Notes under the pieces: model-generated
What the model was told of the DNA's origin: nothing
Seen by the model: the letters and a program-made list of their open reading frames with translations, nothing else
Databases searched by the model: none
Translations under genes and position numbers: made by a program
In this document: piece by piece, positions 1 through 8,647 of the stretch
Numbering within the stretch: the first letter of the stretch is position 1
Layout of the letters: each line of letters begins with the position of its first letter
Assembly (NCBI GenBank): GCA_026004095.1
Contig: BPIL01000012.1
Location: 1-64,000, forward strand
Direction: 5' to 3'
Source of the DNA: Meiothermus sp.
GTDB taxonomy: Bacteria > Deinococcota > Deinococci > Deinococcales > Thermaceae
DNA: 64,000 nucleotides

Positions 1-780
1 GACTCCGACTACGCGGGCAAGAAGGTACGGGCCCATCTGGTGGATCTGGTCAACGAGCTGGCCGGCCTGGGGGCCTGGCTGCGGCTGCATTACGTCTACC
101 CCTACCCCCACGTGCGCGACCTCATCCCGCTCATGGCCGAGGGCAAGCTGCTGCCCTACCTGGACGTGCCGCTCCAGCACGCCAGCCCCAGGGTTCTGCG
201 GGCCATGCGCCGCCCCGGGGGTGCTGAAAGCCACCTGAAGACCATCCAGGAATGGCGGGCCATCGCGCCCGACCTGGCGATTCGCTCGAGCTTTATCGTG
301 GGCTTCCCCGGCGAAACCGAGGAAGACTTCGAGCTGCTACTGGAGTTTATCGCCGAGGCCCGGCTCGACCGGGTGGGCTGCTTTACCTACTCCGAGGTGG
401 AAGGGGCCGACGCCAACAGCCTGCCGGGGGCCGTTCCCCAGGAGGTCAAAGAGGAGCGCCGGGCCCGCCTGATGGCCCTGCAGCAGCAGATTAGCCTGGA
501 AAAGAACCAGGCCCGGCTGGGACAGACCCTCGAGGTCATCGTGGACGATTACGGCGAGCTGCCCGGCCTGGTGGTGGGCCGCTCCAAGTACGACGCACCG
601 GGCATCGACGGGCTGGTCTACGCCGAGACCGACGGCACGGTCAAAATTGGCGACATCATCCAGGTGCGGGTTACCCAGGCCGAGGCCTACGACCTGCACG
701 GGGAGATGGTGGGCCGGGTGGCCTGGAAACCCAGTGTTCCGGTGATGAACAACGTAGCCACGGAAACAATTCGGGTGTAA
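1..780 (+). CDS. rimO: Ribosomal protein S12 methylthiotransferase RimO, C-terminal part
   Basis: The frame is open from the first base, so the 5' end lies outside the window; 259 residues are visible. RimO is a radical-SAM enzyme that methylthiolates a conserved aspartate of ribosomal protein S12. The visible part matches the second half of the radical-SAM barrel (YPYPHVRDLIPLM, LDVPLQHASPRVLRAMRRPG, SSFIVGFPGETEEDFE) followed by a C-terminal TRAM domain (about the last 65 residues, with VGRSKYDAPGIDG). The 4Fe-4S CxxxCxxC motif would be upstream and is not seen. RimO is preferred over the related MiaB because of the PLQHASPRVLRAMRRPG stretch and the TRAM sequence. Confidence 0.93.
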   Translation, partial: DSDYAGKKVRAHLVDLVNELAGLGAWLRLHYVYPYPHVRDLIPLMAEGKLLPYLDVPLQHASPRVLRAMRRPGGAESHLKTIQEWRAIAPDLAIRSSFIVGFPGETEEDFELLLEFIAEARLDRVGCFTYSEVEGADANSLPGAVPQEVKEERRARLMALQQQISLEKNQARLGQTLEVIVDDYGELPGLVVGRSKYDAPGIDGLVYAETDGTVKIGDIIQVRVTQAEAYDLHGEMVGRVAWKPSVPVMNNVATETIRV

Positions 781-957
781 GCTAGGCCAAGTTTGGGTTA
801 TGGAACCTTCTCGAGTCGGTCTGAGCCTGAACATATCGAAAAATCGGGAGTATGGGTTTATCCTCCCTGTCAAAGTCTGTGCGGGGAGTGCACATCTTAT
901 GTATCTTCAGCATGAGGGTGTCCTCGAGGTTCGTCGCATACTCCAGCGGAGCCAGCT

Positions 958-2295
958 ATGTACATCGTAATTGCCGGTGGCGGCGAGATCGGCTCACAGA
1001 TTGCCAAAGCCCTGCACACCCAGCACGACCTGGTGGTGGTGGACACCAACCCCGAGGCCAAGGAGCGCCTGGGCGGGTTGGACGTGCAGGTGATTATAGG
1101 AAGCGTCACCGACCCCGAAGTTCTGCGCGAGGCCAAGGTGGATCTCTGCAACACCTTTATCGCCACCACCAACTGGGACGAGGTCAACCTGATTGCCTGC
1201 ATGCTGGCCAAGGGCCTGGGGGCCAGGGAAACCCTGTGTTTCGTGGGGAAGCAGTCGTATGTGGACATCCTCACCGACCCGCGCACGGTGGAAATTCTGG
1301 GCACCCGCATCGACCAGGTCTTCTGGCCTCAGCGCTCGCTGGCTAAAGAAATTGTGGAAGTAATCCGGATTCCCGGCGCGGTGGACACCGAGGTGCTGGC
1401 CGGTGGCCGGCTGCGCTTTGTGGAGTACCAGGTGCGGGAAGGCGGCCCCTACATCGGCAAGCAGCTCGCCCTGCTGGACTGGCCTCCGGGCAGCCTGCTG
1501 GCCGGTATCCTGCGCGAGGGCCGTTTTATTGCGGCCACCGACCCCGAGTTTGCTTCGCTCGCCCTCGAGGCCGAGGACCGCATTTTCTTCATGACCACCC
1601 CCCAGGGCTTCGACGCCATCCAGGCCTGCTTCGCCCCGCGCGAACGGGTGCGCCGGGTGATGGTGGTGGGGGGCGGCAATGTGGGGTACATGGTCACCAG
1701 GGAACTGCTCAAGCACCGCCTCGAGGTCACCATCATTGACCACAACCCCGACCGCTGCGCCTGGCTGGCCGAACACCTGCCGGGGGCGCTGGTGCTCGAG
1801 GGCGACGGCACCGACCTGGAGCTGCTGGAGTCGGAGGGCCTCGATCACGTGGACGTGATGGTAGCCGTGACCGAAAACGACGAGAAGAACCTGCTGGTCT
1901 CGCTCCTGGCCAAGCAGGTGGGCGTGGCCAAGGTGATCACACGGGTCAACCGCGGCGAGAACCGCCGCCTCTTCGAGCACGTGGGCATTGACATCCCCCT
2001 CACCCCCCGCGCCGCGGCGGTGCGCGAGGTGGTGGACTGGATTGCCCCCGACAACGTAGACCATCTGGCGCTGATCGAAGACCAGGTGGAGCTGCTGGAA
2101 TTCGAACTGCCAGCCGATTTTCGCGAGACCCCCTTCGATAAAATGCCCATGCCCAGAGGTGCAATTGCAGTGGCCCTCGAGCGCGGTACCCGGGTCTACC
2201 TGCGCTCCCCCATGCTGGCCGTTACCGGTGGCGATAAACTCCTGGTTCTTACCGACCGGCAGGTAGCCGATGAAGTCCTGGCCCAGGTTCGCTAA
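958..2295 (+). CDS. trkA: Trk potassium uptake regulatory subunit TrkA
   Basis: A 445-residue cytoplasmic NAD(H)-binding gating ring subunit for the TrkH channel. Two tandem RCK modules are visible, each starting with a Rossmann glycine motif: YIVIAGGGEIGSQIAKAL at residue 1 and RVMVVGGGNVGYMVTREL near residue 235; each is followed by a TrkA-C-like segment. The duplicated form is the usual length for bacterial TrkA. The ATG follows a purine-rich AGCGGAG stretch. The 3' end overlaps trkH by 26 nt, which suggests translational coupling of channel and regulator. The 177 bp upstream (781-957) shows no gene or strong signal. Confidence 0.95.
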   Translation: MYIVIAGGGEIGSQIAKALHTQHDLVVVDTNPEAKERLGGLDVQVIIGSVTDPEVLREAKVDLCNTFIATTNWDEVNLIACMLAKGLGARETLCFVGKQSYVDILTDPRTVEILGTRIDQVFWPQRSLAKEIVEVIRIPGAVDTEVLAGGRLRFVEYQVREGGPYIGKQLALLDWPPGSLLAGILREGRFIAATDPEFASLALEAEDRIFFMTTPQGFDAIQACFAPRERVRRVMVVGGGNVGYMVTRELLKHRLEVTIIDHNPDRCAWLAEHLPGALVLEGDGTDLELLESEGLDHVDVMVAVTENDEKNLLVSLLAKQVGVAKVITRVNRGENRRLFEHVGIDIPLTPRAAAVREVVDWIAPDNVDHLALIEDQVELLEFELPADFRETPFDKMPMPRGAIAVALERGTRVYLRSPMLAVTGGDKLLVLTDRQVADEVLAQVR

Positions 2296-3754
2296 GGCGC
2301 GCGCAACCAACCCCATCCCGGTCGCCACCTACATGACCGGAACCGTATACGTCGCCCTTGGGGGCGTGATGGGGATTCTGGGGCTGGCCGATACCCTGCT
2401 GGGCGAGGATGCCCTGGGGTTTTTCGTAGGTGCGGCCATTGGGCTGTTGCTGGGGGCCCTTCTCCGGCGGCTGGGTAGCCCCCAGGCCGAGCCGCGCCGG
2501 GCCGAGGCCCTGCTGACGGTGGCCGGGCTCTGGATAATGGTGCCCCTACTGGGGGCCTTCCCCTTCTGGATCTCGGGGGGCCTTAGCTACCTGGACGCCC
2601 TGTTCGAGGCCACCTCGGGCTTCAGCACCACCGGCGCCACCATTCTGGCCGACTTCGAACAGTTCAGCTACGGCCTTTTTTTCTGGCGGAGCCTGAGCCA
2701 GTGGTTTGGCGGCATGGGCATTCTCCTGCTGTTCATCGTGGTGCTGCCCCACCTGGCCCTGGCCGGACGGCAGATGTTTTTTGCCGAGACCACCGGCGTA
2801 CAAAAGCAACAGCTCACCCCCAAGCTGCGCCAGACCGCCAATTACATCCTGCGGGTTTACCTGTTGCTCACCCTGTTTACCCTGACCGCGTACCTTCTAA
2901 CCGGTGTACCCCTATTCGAGGCCATCACCAACACCTTCTCGAGCGTCTCTGCGGGCGGCTTCAGCCCCAACCCCCAGAGTTTTGCCAACTACGCCCCCCT
3001 CACCCAGTGGATTGCCGCCGGGGTGATGTTCCTCACCGGGGTGAACCTGCTCTTGCAGTACCGCGCGATTTTTGGCCGCGAGTACGCCGCCCCCCTGCGC
3101 GACCCCGAGTTCCGGGCCTACGCCCTGATTGTGTTGGTAGTAGGGCTGGCTATGGCTGGCATCCTGTTCGTGCGCCACGACTACACCCTCGAGCCAGCCC
3201 TGCGCCACGCCTTCTTCCAGACCACCTCCATTATCACGGGCACCGGTTTCGCCTCCGCCGACTTTGCTCAGTGGGTCATCCCGGCCCAGACCCTGCTGGT
3301 CATGCTGATGTTCATCGGGGGTAGCGCCGGCAGCGTGGGGGGCAGCATCAAGGTCATCCGCTGGCTGATTATCGGGGCCCTGGTGCGACGGGAGCTGCAG
3401 CGGGCCCTCCACCCCCAGGCGGTACTGCCCTTGCGGGTAGGCAACAAGAATATCGGCGAGGACGTAATGCGCTCGGTGGCGGCTTTCATCACCCTGTACG
3501 TGAGCCTGTTTGCCCTGGGGGTGCTGGTGATGGGAATACTGGAGGAAGACTTCGTGGTGGCTTTTTCGGCTTCGGCAGCGGCCATTGGGAATGTGGGGCC
3601 GGGGCTGGGCATGGTGGGGCCCATGGCCCACTACGGCGACCTGCACCCCATCTCCAAAGCCGTGATGATCTTCCAGATGTGGGCCGGGCGCATCGAGCTA
3701 ATTGCGGTATTTTCGCTGTTTACGCCTGAGCTTTGGCGCAGGCTCAGGGCCTGA
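2270..3754 (+). CDS. trkH: Trk potassium channel subunit TrkH (intact copy)
   Basis: A 494-residue inner-membrane potassium translocating subunit. All four pore-loop repeats of the SKT family can be read: TSGFSTTGATI, SSVSAGGFSPN, TTSIITGTGFASADF and SASAAAIGNVGPGLG, between about ten hydrophobic segments. The start at 2270 overlaps the trkA end; a second ATG at 2333 is possible, but the longer start gives an N-terminus of similar length to the neighbouring paralogue. It is followed 12 bp later by a second trkH. With that paralogue broken, this is the only complete channel in the operon. Confidence 0.94.
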   Translation: MKSWPRFAKARATNPIPVATYMTGTVYVALGGVMGILGLADTLLGEDALGFFVGAAIGLLLGALLRRLGSPQAEPRRAEALLTVAGLWIMVPLLGAFPFWISGGLSYLDALFEATSGFSTTGATILADFEQFSYGLFFWRSLSQWFGGMGILLLFIVVLPHLALAGRQMFFAETTGVQKQQLTPKLRQTANYILRVYLLLTLFTLTAYLLTGVPLFEAITNTFSSVSAGGFSPNPQSFANYAPLTQWIAAGVMFLTGVNLLLQYRAIFGREYAAPLRDPEFRAYALIVLVVGLAMAGILFVRHDYTLEPALRHAFFQTTSIITGTGFASADFAQWVIPAQTLLVMLMFIGGSAGSVGGSIKVIRWLIIGALVRRELQRALHPQAVLPLRVGNKNIGEDVMRSVAAFITLYVSLFALGVLVMGILEEDFVVAFSASAAAIGNVGPGLGMVGPMAHYGDLHPISKAVMIFQMWAGRIELIAVFSLFTPELWRRLRA

Positions 3755-3766
3755 GGAACCAGCTCC

Positions 3767-4614
3767 ATGAAAAGAAAAACAAAACCCTGGCTGATAACCA
3801 ACCTGCGCTTTGCCTACTATTTTCTGGGCGTGGTCTACCTGGCCCTGGGCGCGGTCATGCTGGGGCTCGAGGTGCTCTCGCTGGCGCTGGGCGAGTCGCC
3901 CTGGGGGTTTCTTTTGGGCGCCGGGGTGGGGCTTTCGCTGGGCTGGTGGTTCCGTAGCCTGGGCGACCCTAGGCACGAGCCGGGGCGGGCTGAAGCCCTG
4001 CTTTCTATTGCGCTGATTTGGCTGCTGGTGCCCCTGCTGGGTGCGATTCCCTTCTGGGTGGCTGGCGGCATGAACTACCTCGATGCGGTGTTCGAGGCCA
4101 TGTCCGGCTTCACCACCACCGGCGCAACGGTGCTAGCCGACTTTGAGCAGTTCGGCTACAGCCTGTTTTTCTGGCGCAGCCTGATGCAGTGGTTCGGGGG
4201 CGTGGGGATTCTGGTGCTGGTGGTGGCTTTGCTGGCCCATCTGGCCGTGGCGGGCCGTCAGCTTTTCATCACCGAGAGCACCGGCATCCAGAAAGAGCCC
4301 TTTACCCCCCGTTTGCGCACCGCCGCGCTGAGCATTCTCAAGGTGTACGCCACCCTTACCCTGGCGGCTGCTCTGTGCTACTGGATCGCCGGGGTGCCGG
4401 CCTTTGAAGCCATCTGCAACGCCCTCACCACCCTGCCCGCCGCTGGGTTCAGCCCCAACCCGCGCAGCTTCGAGACCTACAGCCCGCTGGCCCAGTGGTT
4501 CGGAACGCTGTTTATGTTCCTGGGGGGTGCGGGGTTCGTGTTGCAGTACCGGCTTTTCTTCACCCGCGACCCCCGTCCGCTCCTGAGGGATGTGGAGTTG
4601 CGGGTCTATACCCT
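3767..4614 (+). pseudogene. trkH2: Second TrkH paralogue, 5' part, cut by an insertion sequence
   Basis: The N-terminal 282 or so codons of a second TrkH (starting MKRKTKPWLITNLRF) with the first two pore motifs, MSGFTTTGATV and TTLPAAGFSPN. The reading frame ends in an IS701-like element inserted after base 4614. Joining this part to base 5695 onward, after removing the element and one copy of the 5-bp target ACCCT, restores an open frame of 495 residues. So the gene was intact before insertion and has gathered no other visible damage. It closely follows trkH in a tandem duplication; the two differ enough to be old paralogues. Confidence 0.93.
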
Positions 4615-5689
4615 TAGGAGTTACGCAGTTGGGTGAAGGATGTGGATGGGATTGGCCAGGTAACTTCGTATCGCCTCGCGAATGATGCTTGTCTTGGACT
4701 CGTACCAGCTCACCCCCGTCCGCAAGCGGTGTGCCTCCAGCCTGAGGAAAGCCCGCAGGGCCAGCAGCAGGTGGCCTAAGACCGAAACCTTCTTCCTCAC
4801 CTGGGCCCGCTCCACCCCGCAACACCCCTTGAGGCCCCGGTGGTAGACCTCTATACCCCATCCCGCCCGCTCCAGCTCCCCCCGTTGCTCCTCGCGCATC
4901 CCCAGGTCGTTGGTCGCCCAGTACTCCGCGTCCCCGTCTTTTGAAACCGTCCGGAACACCCTGACCAAACCAAAACCCTTCAGGTGCACCACCCGTCCCG
5001 CCGGGGGTATCTCTACCTCGCTCACCGGCCGCAGCCCCGCCCCCTCAGGGTTCACCAGGCGGTTCCCCTTCAGCCGGGTGAGGAAGCGCCAGCCCAGGCC
5101 AACAATCCCCTTCAGGTTCTCCAGCGAAGCGTACCAGCTATCCATCAGCACGTACGCCGGGGCAAAGCCCCGTCCCTTGGCCACCCGCAGCATCTCCAGA
5201 AAGTGCGCGTTCTTGCTCGGGCCCCCCGAAGGCTTGTCGTAGACCCGGAAGTCACAGGGGATGAGAGCCTGGCCCTCCGTCCACAGCAGGGTCATGAGGG
5301 CGATCCCCTTGACCACCCGCTGGTGCTTGCCGCTCCAGTGGTAGGTCACCAACTCCATCCGCCGGGCGTAGGGTTTATCCAGGGTGGTATCATCCAGCAC
5401 CAAAAGCCCTCGGGTGGGCTCCACCAAGGCCCTGGCCTCCTGCCACAGCGCCTCCGTGTCGGGAGGCTGTCGCTGGAGCAGACGGGTGAAGGCATCGTGG
5501 GCTGGGGCCTCTGGTTGGCAGCGGGCGGCTTCGCTGCAGGTAAAGACCCTCTGGGCAGCGATGAGGAAGTGGATGTAGTCCAGGTCGTTGCACTTTGGTG
5601 GGTTCATAGCAGCTAATCCCTCTTAGTCTGTGTGCTTTGCAGAAAAGGGTAGCCGAGTAGAGGGGAGGAAGGCAACTGCGTAACTCCTA
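4615..5689 (-). mobile_element. IS701-like insertion sequence, copy 1
   Basis: A 1075-bp element bounded by perfect 17-bp inverted repeats (TAGGAGTTACGCAGTTG at the left, its complement at the right) and a 5-bp target duplication ACCCT at 4610-4614 and 5690-5694. It carries one transposase gene on the minus strand, antisense to the trkH paralogue it disrupts. The left inverted repeat contains the transposase stop codon. A second copy lies at 19328-20402 in the same orientation. Assignment to the IS701 group of the IS4-like superfamily is by motif recognition; that family usually gives 4-bp duplications, so the 5 bp read here leaves the family open. Confidence 0.9.
4621..5607 (-). CDS. DDE transposase of IS701-like element, copy 1
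   Basis: A 328-residue transposase that would cut and join the ends of the element. Likely catalytic residues are D72 or D73 in LVLDDTTLDKPYA, D156 in VLMDSWYASLENL and E253 in WGIEVYHRGLKGCCGVE, an arrangement typical of IS4/IS701-type DDE enzymes. It is full length without frameshift and its translation is identical to the copy at 19334-20320, so both could be active. The stop codon TAA lies within the terminal inverted repeat. Confidence 0.9.
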   Translation of the reverse strand: MNPPKCNDLDYIHFLIAAQRVFTCSEAARCQPEAPAHDAFTRLLQRQPPDTEALWQEARALVEPTRGLLVLDDTTLDKPYARRMELVTYHWSGKHQRVVKGIALMTLLWTEGQALIPCDFRVYDKPSGGPSKNAHFLEMLRVAKGRGFAPAYVLMDSWYASLENLKGIVGLGWRFLTRLKGNRLVNPEGAGLRPVSEVEIPPAGRVVHLKGFGLVRVFRTVSKDGDAEYWATNDLGMREEQRGELERAGWGIEVYHRGLKGCCGVERAQVRKKVSVLGHLLLALRAFLRLEAHRLRTGVSWYESKTSIIREAIRSYLANPIHILHPTA

Positions 5690-6334
5690 ACCCTTATTGT
5701 TCTGGTGTTTAGCACAGCACTGGCCGCCTTCCTGATGACCCACCACGCCCAGGACATGAACTATACCTGGAGCGACGCCATCCGCCACGCCTTCTTCAAC
5801 GTCACCTCCATCATCACCACCACCGGCTACGCCAGCGCCGACTTTGCCCTGTGGGTTCCGGCGGCCCAGGCCATTCTGGTGGCGGCCATGTTCGTGGGGG
5901 GCTGTGCAGGCTCGGGGGCGGGCGGCATCAAGGTGATTCGCTTGCTGGTGGTGGGGGCGATCGTGCGGCGGGAGCTGATCCGCTCGCTGCACCCCCAGGC
6001 AGTCATGACCCTGCGGCTGGGCAACAAAAGCCTGGGGGAAGACGTGATGCGCTCGGTAGCGGCTTTCATCACCCTCTACGCGGCCCTGGTGGCGGTGGGC
6101 GCGGTGCTCATCTCCTTGATAGAGAACGACTTTGTGGTGGGCTTTACCGCCAGCGCCCAGGCGGTGGGCAACATCGGGCCGGGGCTGGGCGAGGTGGGGC
6201 CCATGGGCAGCTACGCCGGCCTCGAGCCCCTCTCCAAGCTGATCCTGATTGTTCAGATGTGGGCCGGGCGCATCGAGCTAATCCCGGTCTTCTTGCTGCT
6301 AACCCCAGAGCTGTGGCGGAAGCTCAGAGGCTAA
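5690..6334 (+). pseudogene. trkH2: Second TrkH paralogue, 3' part
   Basis: The C-terminal part of the disrupted TrkH, with the third and fourth pore motifs (TSIITTTGYASADF, SAQAVGNIGPGLGEVGP) and the final helices, ending LLTPELWRKLRG much like the intact neighbour (LFTPELWRRLRA). It has no start codon or ribosome binding site of its own in a sensible position and is unlikely to make a working channel alone. It begins with the second copy of the ACCCT target duplication. Any transcript reading through the element would still reach luxS, 27 bp downstream. Confidence 0.92.
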
Positions 6335-6361
6335 GGCCCCGTGAGGCGGTAAACTGGGGGT

Positions 6362-6865
6362 ATGCCTAGACCCCTTGTGATCCCCGAGTCTTTCCGCCTC
6401 GACCACACCAAAGTCCAGGCTCCGTATGTGCGGCTGGCCGGGGTGAAGGAAACCCCCAAGGGCGACCTGATCGAGAAATACGACCTGCGCTTCGCCCAGC
6501 CCAACCAGGAAGCCCTCAGCACCGGGGCCATCCACACCCTCGAGCACCTCCTGGCCAGCTATATCCGCAGCCACCTGGACGGGGTGGTGGATATCTCGCC
6601 CATGGGCTGTCGCACCGGCTTTTACCTGGTGGTGCTGGGCGAGCCGGGGCCCCAGAAGGTGCTGGAGGCTTTCCGCGCCACTTTGCAGGATGTCCTTGAC
6701 CACGCCGAACCGGTGCCGGGGGTAAGCGAGCTCGAGTGCGGCAACTACCGCGACCACGACCTTCAGGGTGCAAAAGCCTGGGCTGGGCGGGTGCTGCACA
6801 GCAACCTCCATGTACAGGAAACCATCGAGATCGCCCAGGAGGCCTACGGAGCCAACACGCCCTGA
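6362..6865 (+). CDS. luxS: S-ribosylhomocysteine lyase LuxS
   Basis: A 167-residue cytosolic metalloenzyme that splits S-ribosylhomocysteine into homocysteine and DPD, the precursor of autoinducer 2. Metal ligands H58 and H62 (HTLEH) and C126 (ECGNYRDH), with catalytic E61 and C83 (MGCRTGFY), are all present, and the length is normal for the family. It follows the broken trkH paralogue by 27 bp on the same strand, so insertion of the element may have changed its transcription. Its last 22 bp overlap convergently with the end of a pilin gene. The matching upstream enzyme, MtnN, is encoded at 11580-12263. Confidence 0.97.
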   Translation: MPRPLVIPESFRLDHTKVQAPYVRLAGVKETPKGDLIEKYDLRFAQPNQEALSTGAIHTLEHLLASYIRSHLDGVVDISPMGCRTGFYLVVLGEPGPQKVLEAFRATLQDVLDHAEPVPGVSELECGNYRDHDLQGAKAWAGRVLHSNLHVQETIEIAQEAYGANTP

Positions 6866-7626
6866 TTGCGGGGCTGCACGGTTGCGCTCAGCGAGGTGCC
6901 TGCACCCCCCACGCTAAGGGTGCGCCCTTGCACCACCCGGCTGAATTGCAGGCTAACGCTCACCTGGCGGATGGCCGGAGGCCCTGCGGCAACCTCTGTA
7001 ATACTGAAGAAAGAACGCCTGGGGGCGAGGTAGTCGGCCACCAAGGCCACGCTTGTACCACCCAGCGCGCCCAAAGCCCCACCCGTAGGGGCTGCGCTGC
7101 CTGAAACCACCGTGGAGGGTTCTAGAAAGCCCGTGTACTGCATCAAAACCCAGGCATCTGGATTGGCTGCATCGGGCGGCAGGCGATCGAAGATGCCGCT
7201 CGAGTTGGCTACATAGGCCGCCCGGCTAAGTGGATAGTAGGCAAAAAAGCGATAACAGCCCTCTGTCTGGCCGGGGGTGGCGGGGCTACAGACAGACCCT
7301 ACCCGCAACGGGGGCAAAACCACCGCCACAAACTGGTCGCCCACCGTCCAGACGTTGCTTCCCGAAGCGGGGTTGGTGGTTTGCCAGGCAGCCGGCCCGC
7401 TCAGGACGATGCTCTGACCGGCGGGGTACACAAACCAGGCCTCTTGCAGCCTCGAGACCAGTAGTTGGTGGGCAATCTGACCGTCCAGCAAAAGCTCATT
7501 GCGGCGATCAAAATCGCTGGTCGCGCGCAGGGTAGAGACAAAAAACCCCGTAAATGCTGCAACCAAAACACCCAGGATGGCTAAAGCCACCAGCAGCTCG
7601 ACGAGGGTAACCCCGTATTTGCGCAT
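6844..7626 (-). CDS. Prepilin-like protein, PilW/PilA3 type
   Basis: A 260-residue minor pilin candidate. The N-terminus MRKYG followed by VTLVELLVALAILGVLVAAF is a class III prepilin signal: basic leader, cleavage after G5, Glu at mature position 5, then a hydrophobic helix. The rest is a globular domain rich in Gly, Ser and Thr with two Cys in CSPATPGQTEGC. It is the last gene of a four-gene minus-strand operon 11386-6844 that resembles the Thermus pilA1-pilA2-pilA3-comZ cluster, where such proteins are needed for pilus assembly and DNA uptake. A GGAGGGG ribosome site precedes the ATG. Confidence 0.85.
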   Translation of the reverse strand: MRKYGVTLVELLVALAILGVLVAAFTGFFVSTLRATSDFDRRNELLLDGQIAHQLLVSRLQEAWFVYPAGQSIVLSGPAAWQTTNPASGSNVWTVGDQFVAVVLPPLRVGSVCSPATPGQTEGCYRFFAYYPLSRAAYVANSSGIFDRLPPDAANPDAWVLMQYTGFLEPSTVVSGSAAPTGGALGALGGTSVALVADYLAPRRSFFSITEVAAGPPAIRQVSVSLQFSRVVQGRTLSVGGAGTSLSATVQPRNQGVLAP

Positions 7627-7635
7627 AAACCCCTC

Positions 7636-8073
7636 CTAGGGTCGGGACAGATCCAGGGTGAGACGGCTTTGTTCACGGCCGTTGCGTACAACCGTAACCT
7701 GCACCCTCTTAAGCGGCTGGCTATAGCTACCACCCGGACAGCTACCCGCCGGGGGCACAACGTTAACAGGCTGGGGTGTATAGGCATCGGTGGCTGGATT
7801 AACGGCGCCCACGGTAATGCTGGCCCCTTCTGGTAATGCGATTCTAATGCAGTTGGCATCGTAGGCCGCCCGGGATGCTGGCCCGCTGGCCCACTGCACC
7901 CGCACGGTCTCCATAATCTCACGCGCTTGTGCGTTGGCGTCTATCCCCGCTTGCGCGCTGCGCGTGGCCCCAAAGATGGTCGTCACCGCTCCGGCCACCG
8001 CAGCCAACAAAGCGCCCAGCAGCACAATGGACACCAGCAGTTCAACCAGGGTTACCCCCGCTGAGGCGCGCAT
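7636..8073 (-). CDS. Prepilin-like protein, PilV/PilA2 type
   Basis: A 145-residue minor pilin candidate starting MRASAG, with cleavage expected before VTLVELLVSIVLLGALLAAV. The frame is open upstream to 8280, but the ATG at 8073 is chosen because it places the prepilin motif at the N-terminus and has AAAGG upstream. The globular part has two Cys (DANCIRIA and GSCPGG). It lies 9 bp before the PilW-like gene and 64 bp after the GspH-like gene in the same operon. Confidence 0.82.
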   Translation of the reverse strand: MRASAGVTLVELLVSIVLLGALLAAVAGAVTTIFGATRSAQAGIDANAQAREIMETVRVQWASGPASRAAYDANCIRIALPEGASITVGAVNPATDAYTPQPVNVVPPAGSCPGGSYSQPLKRVQVTVVRNGREQSRLTLDLSRP

Positions 8074-8137
8074 ACTGCCTTTGTTTGAGCCGACATCCCA
8101 CTGCCTTGCGCACCGGCGGCCCTCCTCAAACGCTGTG

Positions 8138-8638
8138 CTAATTGAACACCACCACCTTTCCAACCAAACCCACCACACCCACCACACTTCGGGGTGCAGC
8201 GGTTGGCGAAGTATCACAAGGCACATCCTGACTGACCAGCCTGAAGCAAAAGGCAGCACCCCCACCGTCCAACACTCCAAACGGGGCGCGATAGGTCAGT
8301 GTTGTGGCCCCTCCCGCAGGCACCTGGGCCACCGTCCCGGCTGGCAACCGAACCGTGCGGCTGACCAGCGATCCGTTGCGCACCTGACGGATGGTGAAGG
8401 CCGTCCCCCCCCCTTCTAGCGCAACCACAACGTTGCTGTTGTAGCGCTGGGCCTCACTACGGGCCTGTAACAGCGCTGTGGCCACCGAAGCCGCCGCTTC
8501 ACGCACCAGTGCCCGTTGGCGCGCACCGTTGAGATTAACCGAAGCAATAGCCAGCAGAACACCCAGAATGGCCATCACCACCAGTATCTCGACCAATGTG
8601 AGGCCCGATTTTTTTAAGAGGGCGGGCTCGAGGCTCAT
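8138..8638 (-). CDS. Prepilin-like protein, GspH/FimT (PilA1) type
   Basis: A 166-residue minor pilin candidate. The signal is MSLEPALLKKSG followed by LTLVEILVVMAILGVLLAIA; the following part (ARQRALVREAAASVATALLQARSEAQRYNSNVVV) is typical of the GspH/FimT group. These proteins sit at the tip of pili or pseudopili in related systems. An AGGGGGT ribosome site precedes the ATG. It starts 10 bp after the end of the large ComZ-like gene, so the two are co-transcribed. Confidence 0.85.
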   Translation of the reverse strand: MSLEPALLKKSGLTLVEILVVMAILGVLLAIASVNLNGARQRALVREAAASVATALLQARSEAQRYNSNVVVALEGGGTAFTIRQVRNGSLVSRTVRLPAGTVAQVPAGGATTLTYRAPFGVLDGGGAAFCFRLVSQDVPCDTSPTAAPRSVVGVVGLVGKVVVFN

Positions 8639-8647
8639 AAATACCCC

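Noticed and set aside
994-2328. Long open frame (444 codons) antisense to trkA, and similar ones such as 48410-49495 and 2912-3646 on the minus strand.
   Set aside because: They mirror strong GC-rich genes in the opposite frame, have no recognisable domains and show His/Gln/Gly/Arg-rich low-complexity sequence typical of shadow frames.
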